Part shown: positions 60,316-64,000 of the stretch, in pieces
Layout of the letters: the number at the start of each line of letters is the position of its first letter
Position numbering within the stretch: the first letter of the stretch is position 1
NCBI GenBank assembly: GCA_946122785.1
Contig: CAMGYJ010000007.1
Coordinates: 37,287,587 to 37,351,586, forward strand
DNA from: Linum tenue
Taxonomy: Eukaryota > Streptophyta > Magnoliopsida > Malpighiales > Linaceae
Reading direction: 5' to 3'
Length of the DNA stretch: 64,000 bases
The notes under the pieces: model-generated
The model's database searches: none
Told to the model about the DNA's origin: nothing
What the model saw: only the letters and a program-made list of their open reading frames with translations
Position numbers and translations under genes: made by a program

Positions 60316-60962
60316 TAGTTTTAAGAGTATAAGCTAAGATAGAAGTAGAGAACTTCTATGAGAACAAGATAGACGTAGAAAAATTCTATAAGCTAGTAAG
60401 GAATGATTATTCAATGGCAGAAAGCGAGAACGACTTTCGTGCTAGGAAAGAAATTTCTAATAATGTGTTAGTGAGGATTTGCCTAGGGCAAAGACCTTAG
60501 GAGGTAATGACGAGACTGACACCTTCTCACTCACCAGGTTAAGGAAGGGTATGCGGTGGTAGATTCTGAGAAGAGGCAGAGCGAGGCGAGTAGCCGCACT
60601 AGCAATTGGAGGGGTTCCTAGAAGCTCAACGAGGAGTTAGAGTTAGAGTTAGTTTCATTATTTTTGTTCATGATTATGAGTATATAGACTGGAGATTCGA
60701 GGTTTTGAATTTGGGTGGTCTTGTTGACCATGGGTTTTAGGTCTCCCAACGGTTTAGGGCATTTCATTTGAATTTCTTGTTGAAAAGACTTGGATTTTTT
60801 TTTAGATTTTTGGACACTATTTTGGTCGGCTCCGGAACCTTGAGTATGTCAGTTTGTTTAAAAGTATCGGGTTGTTTCATAATACCGGTTAGACCACTAA
60901 AGTGTGAGTCGTTCACAATACCGGCTCATGCTCTGATTCGGTCCTGACAACATTGGTTTGTA

Positions 60963-61839
60963 CTTTGTACCCATACTCATTTACTTGGGTAGGGTTGGAT
61001 TTTTAACAAATGGATTTAGGTTTGTACTCATTTCCACAATGAAAATTACAGTTTGATACCTAAACTTAATAGGTACACATATTTAGTACCTCAATTTAAT
61101 TTTTTTGCATATAAGTCCTCAAAATATCGATGGAAAATTACATTTTAGAACCTGAAATTTTTTGCTCTTACATTTTGGTATCTGAACCTTTCAAGTTTTA
61201 CAAATAGGTCCAATTTTATATGTGTAGTTGAAACACCCTCAAGTATATGAATATCCATATCCAACCCATACCCATTTAGATTATGAAAGCAATAACCATA
61301 CCTAACCCAAACCCATCTACATACCCCAAAATCCATATACACCTCACCCACACCCTACCCAAAATGAATGGGTCTACTTGGGTTTGGGAAAAATTACCCA
61401 TGGATGGCTAAATTGTCATCCCTAAAAATAAGTGTTTGTAAAATTGTTAGTGTATCGGTGCACTATAACCATTGCATCGGTTCATTTTGGCTATATCAGT
61501 TGTTTGATTTTGGTTGGTTACAACAACCAATTTAATAGAGTGTCAAAATATGGTTAATCAAATCTAGTTGCCAATGGAGCAACTATGATGACTCATCTCT
61601 TTTTACTCCTTTTACTAGTCTTAGTATGGGCTTCCTATTTAGAAAACTACTTCCCTTCCCACTCTCAAAATATAGTATCAAAGTGTTTCTTTTACCTCCA
61701 TTCTCATTCACAGCCACACAAAATTCGCAAAACTGGAAATAAAATTTATAGATACCAATCTTCTTAAATGAGTCATGGTATCAACAAAGCATATTGTCTT
61801 CCTCTCTTTTCCTTGATTGTTCTCTATATGACATATTGG
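60963..61839. other. AT-rich intergenic DNA
   Basis: No supported gene. At 61213-61400 ACCCATACCCATTTAG, ACCCAAACCCATCT and GAATGGGTCTACTTGGGTTTGGG resemble one end of a hAT-type subterminal region, but no pair of termini was found. Confidence 0.4.
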
Positions 61840-61847
61840 ACTCCAAT

Positions 61848-62566
61848 TAAGGGTGTGCATGGGTAAGCTAGTTTAAATTTAGTTTTTTAATCACCCAACC
61901 TATATACTTTGATTTTGAAAATATTAAATCCAAAGTTGCAAAAAATAAATAAAATCATATGATTGGATTGGGTCAGGTGGACTATATACTTAACTTAAGT
62001 AATAACCCAATCAAACACAAAAAGTGCAACTATTCTGGATAATATGAAGATAAATTATATAACAATTGAATTTCAAACAAATAAACCAAGACAACAATCA
62101 TCAAAATGCATAGAAGTTGTTTCTTGGATCTTGATGAAGTGAAATTTATTTCAACATATGTATAGTATTTTCTATAAGCTAACACATCAACAATGTGTTA
62201 TACTTCTATAATTGTAGACAAGAAGAAAAGAAAACAACGTGAACCATAGGTTGTATTAAATCTACTCCTAAATTTTCATTTGAAGAATGCATTATGTTAG
62301 GGAGATCAGGAGAAAAATATATGACAAAATATCCTAATTTTTTCACAAATATGCTTGAAATACGTTTTTGGATATGAACATTTAGTACAATAGTTGTAAC
62401 ATATGTTGGATTGGAGATCTACTAGTTGCATAACCCAAAATCTACACTCAACTTAAGAGACTGATTCCAATAAAAAAAACTCCTCACCCAATCTAAAATC
62501 TTAATTTTAGCGATAAGTACAGGTGGGCTGGATTGGACGGATTGTGGTTTATTTCATTCAAACCTA
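61848..62566. mobile_element. hAT-type element (719 bp), diverged copy of 1488-2255
   Basis: Flanks ACTCCAAT (61840-61847) and GCTCCAAT (62567-62574) agree in 7 of 8 bases. The left end TAAGGGTGTGCATGGGT parallels TAGGGGTGTACATGGGT at 1488. Internal blocks are shared, for example ATTTCAAACAAATAAACC, CTTCAACATATGT/TTTCAACATATGT, and GAAGAATGCATTA with GGGAGA(C/T)CA. Clearly older than its relative. Confidence 0.75.
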
Positions 62567-62574
62567 GCTCCAAT

Positions 62575-63259
62575 CGGTATATGAATGTTGAATTTAGTTT
62601 GTGCGAATCATGTTGTATGACCAGCTATTTAATGGACGGTAAGGCTGATAAAGTATTTCGGTGGGTCCATGCTTCGGTCCAATCCCAAATGCACTTGGTA
62701 GGAATAGTGACCAACCATAGAATGAATGGGTATGCGAAGGTGACGAATTAAAGATGTTAAGAGCAAGAGTGTTACGCACTTAGAATATGTTTATGATCAG
62801 GGGCAGTGGAGGGAGCCAAAGACAAGCTATATTGCTATGCTTATAGAAAAGGACGAATAGAGGAAAGGGTTTTGGAATCCTCAGCTCGTTCATCTGCAGG
62901 GTTTCATTTATTTATAATAGTTCAAGTTTTCACAGTTTACATAATGGTAACAGTGACATGGCAAAACGTCTTTTGTCCAAACAACATAAAAGGTAAACTA
63001 ACAACTAAAACAAAAGCGTCGTCGCTCCAATCCTGCGTGGATTTAGTTGAGGACGAAAAGGTTGCCACTCCAAAATGTTTCAACCAAACTGCTCTTCCTC
63101 TGCAATTAAATCTGATGAACTTCGTGCCACTTTCCCTTAAGCAATCTGCTCCTGCTGATTCGGATACAACACCCCTTTGCCTTTATACTTCATCGCGTCC
63201 TCACAAATTGGTGAGTATACATTTGTTACGCCCTATTTGTCAGGAAGGAATTGCAACCT
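62575..63259 (-). other. Probable LTR/3' region of the Copia relic at right edge
   Basis: On the minus strand this follows the end of the Copia pol relic, where a 3' LTR is expected. No clear terminus was found. The plus-strand ORF at 62806-63270 runs antisense to this region and has no recognisable domain, so I do not call it. Confidence 0.35.
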
Positions 63260-64000
63260 CTAATGACTGAGTCCCTTTGTAAAGAGATCAGCCAGTTGAT
63301 CTTCACTTCACAGATACTTCGGCTTAATCTAATCAAATTTAACTCTTTCCCTAGTGATTTGCACATCTATTTCAATATGTTTGGTTCTCTCGTGGTAAAC
63401 AAGATTGTCAGCAATCTGAATTGCTCACATATTATCATACTACACATTAACTAGAGATGGTGATCAAATATCCCCCAAGTGAGACAGTAGTTTGCTTCTT
63501 AGACTTCCGGGTGAGCAGATATCCTCCACATAAGTACAATAACCAGTGATGGATCTTCGTGTGTTAGAATAAGCAGCCCAGTCTGCATCACTGTAACCTT
63601 TCAGTATCAAGTCAGTGTTGGATTTGAAATATAACTCTTGTCCAGGTGATCTTTTAAGGTACCTCAGGATTCTATATGTAGCTGGCATATGTAGTTCTCG
63701 AGGTTGAATCTGGTATTGACTTAACTATTGAATGGGGTATATGCTATATCTAGTCTGGTAACGGTGAGATAATGAAGTCTCCCAACAAGTCGTTTGTAGC
63801 ACCCTGGATCTTTCAGTAGCTCCCTATCTCTTGCATTGAGTTTCACCTTACAATCAATAGGGCTTTTGCAGCTCTTAACATCCATGAAACCAGTGTCCTC
63901 CAGCAAATCCATGCAATATTTTCTCTATGATACACTAATCCTAGATGCATTTCTTGCAATTTTCAGTCCAAGAAAGTATTTCAAAGGACCTAGGTCCTTG
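63260..64000 (-). pseudogene. Ty1/Copia pol relic, RT C-terminus to RNase H, cut by window edge
   Basis: Reading leftward from the edge: KDLGPLKYFLGLKIARN, then CMDLLEDTGFMDVKSCKSPI, GCYKRLVGRLHYLTVTRLDI, YLKRSPGQELYFKSNTDLIL, GYSDADWAAYSNTRRSITGY, KSKKQTTVS, and after a deletion YHERTKHIEIDVQ and DQLADLFTKGLSH with a stop at 63260. These are the classical Copia RT-RNase H blocks. Stops and frameshifts break it, and the SSAEAEYRA part of RNase H is missing. The 5' part lies beyond the window. Confidence 0.88.

Larger units (their letters stand above)
58652..60948 (+). mobile_element. Ty3/gypsy LTR-like DNA
   Basis: It starts TGTAACACCCCTACATTTTAG after a PPT-like run and may end at GGTCCTGACA (60948). 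The early part has a GGGGCCGAGCGACCCTCAC leader-like stretch after TATATAAAAG (58800), which looks like a promoter TATA box. It is interrupted by the MITE at 59415-59627 and contains a GGACG(G/A)(T/C)GA(T/A)AC repeat array (60070-60315). The right limit is not proven. Confidence 0.4.
57352..60954. mobile_element. Probable second hAT-type element, compound, TSD GTTTGTAT/GTTTGTAC
   Basis: The left end CAGTGTTGTCA and the right end, reversed, CAATGTTGTCA match over 10 of 11 bases, and the 8-bp flanks GTTTGTAT (57344) and GTTTGTAC (60955) differ by one transition. Next to each end a GACCGGTCAGACC/ACCGGTTAGACC-like motif occurs. The interior is a mosaic: a solo LTR (57552-57949), two Ty3/gypsy 3' ends and LTR starts (near 58390 and 58652), and a MITE (59415-59627). 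The right terminus might instead be the end of the gypsy LTR (CCTGACA), so this call is less sure. Confidence 0.5.

Noticed and set aside
62806..63270. 154-codon plus-strand ORF
   Set aside because: Antisense to the 3' end of the Copia relic and its probable LTR; no domain seen.

Overview
The window reads as nuclear DNA of a flowering plant, very probably a eudicot. The evidence is GT-AG introns, plant-type gene families (BONZAI/copine, AP2/ERF, LEAFY) and the typical plant load of LTR retrotransposons, LINEs, hAT, CACTA and TRIM elements. I cannot name the species. Only three genes look complete and functional, and transposable elements or their remains account for much of the rest.

Genes. 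(1) 14720-20099, + strand: a 16-exon BONZAI/copine gene. I could join all exons into one 580-residue frame with an N-terminal acylation motif, two C2 domains and a von Willebrand A (copine) domain. (2) 30728-32977, + strand: a two-exon AP2/ERF transcription factor of the ABR1/ERF110 type (group X), about 305 residues. (3) 52970-55767, - strand: a three-exon LEAFY/FLORICAULA gene, 410 residues, with an intact 491-bp hAT element in intron 2 and a long AT microsatellite in intron 1. The three genes are unrelated in function and separated by repeat blocks.

Mobile DNA, left to right. An ORF of more than 375 codons runs off the left edge (1-1126, -) and resembles the DUF4283 ORF1 of plant LINEs. 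Next to it is the 3' end of an LTR element (PPT and 3' LTR, 1350-3680) split by a hAT element (1488-2255). Then come a solo Cassandra-type LTR carrying a 5S-rRNA-like segment (5210-5482), a Copia RNase H relic (6395-7059), a 5'-truncated LINE with poly(A) and target duplication (about 8901-11224), hAT elements at 11318-12168, 13438-14067 and 21227-21896, a second LTR copy (22482-24101), a decayed Copia pol (27760-29060), a 2.7-kb hAT element with internal tandem repeats (33975-36701), and a nest of related LTR sequences (37048-47660). In that nest sits a structurally complete 5.6-kb LTR element (41043-46633: two LTRs, tRNA-Asp-type PBS, PPT, CTAGC target duplication). A CACTA-type element (49807-52575) follows, then LEAFY, then a compound cluster at 56632-60962 where two DNA elements appear to share one 8-bp target, with a solo LTR, Ty3 remnants and a MITE nested inside. 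A second copy of the 1488-2255 hAT family lies at 61848-62566, and a Copia pol relic runs off the right edge.

The most notable observations are the target duplications that resolve at least nine hAT-type insertions; the back-to-back insertions at GTTTGTAT; two splice-site ambiguities (a GC-AG or GT-AG intron giving the same protein in the copine gene, and a NAGNAG acceptor in the ERF gene); the acidic, non-gag/pol-like ORF of the complete LTR element; and the hAT insertion in a LEAFY intron. I saw no CRISPR array, operon, tRNA gene or functional rRNA gene. All statements come from reading the sequence by eye. No database search was made.
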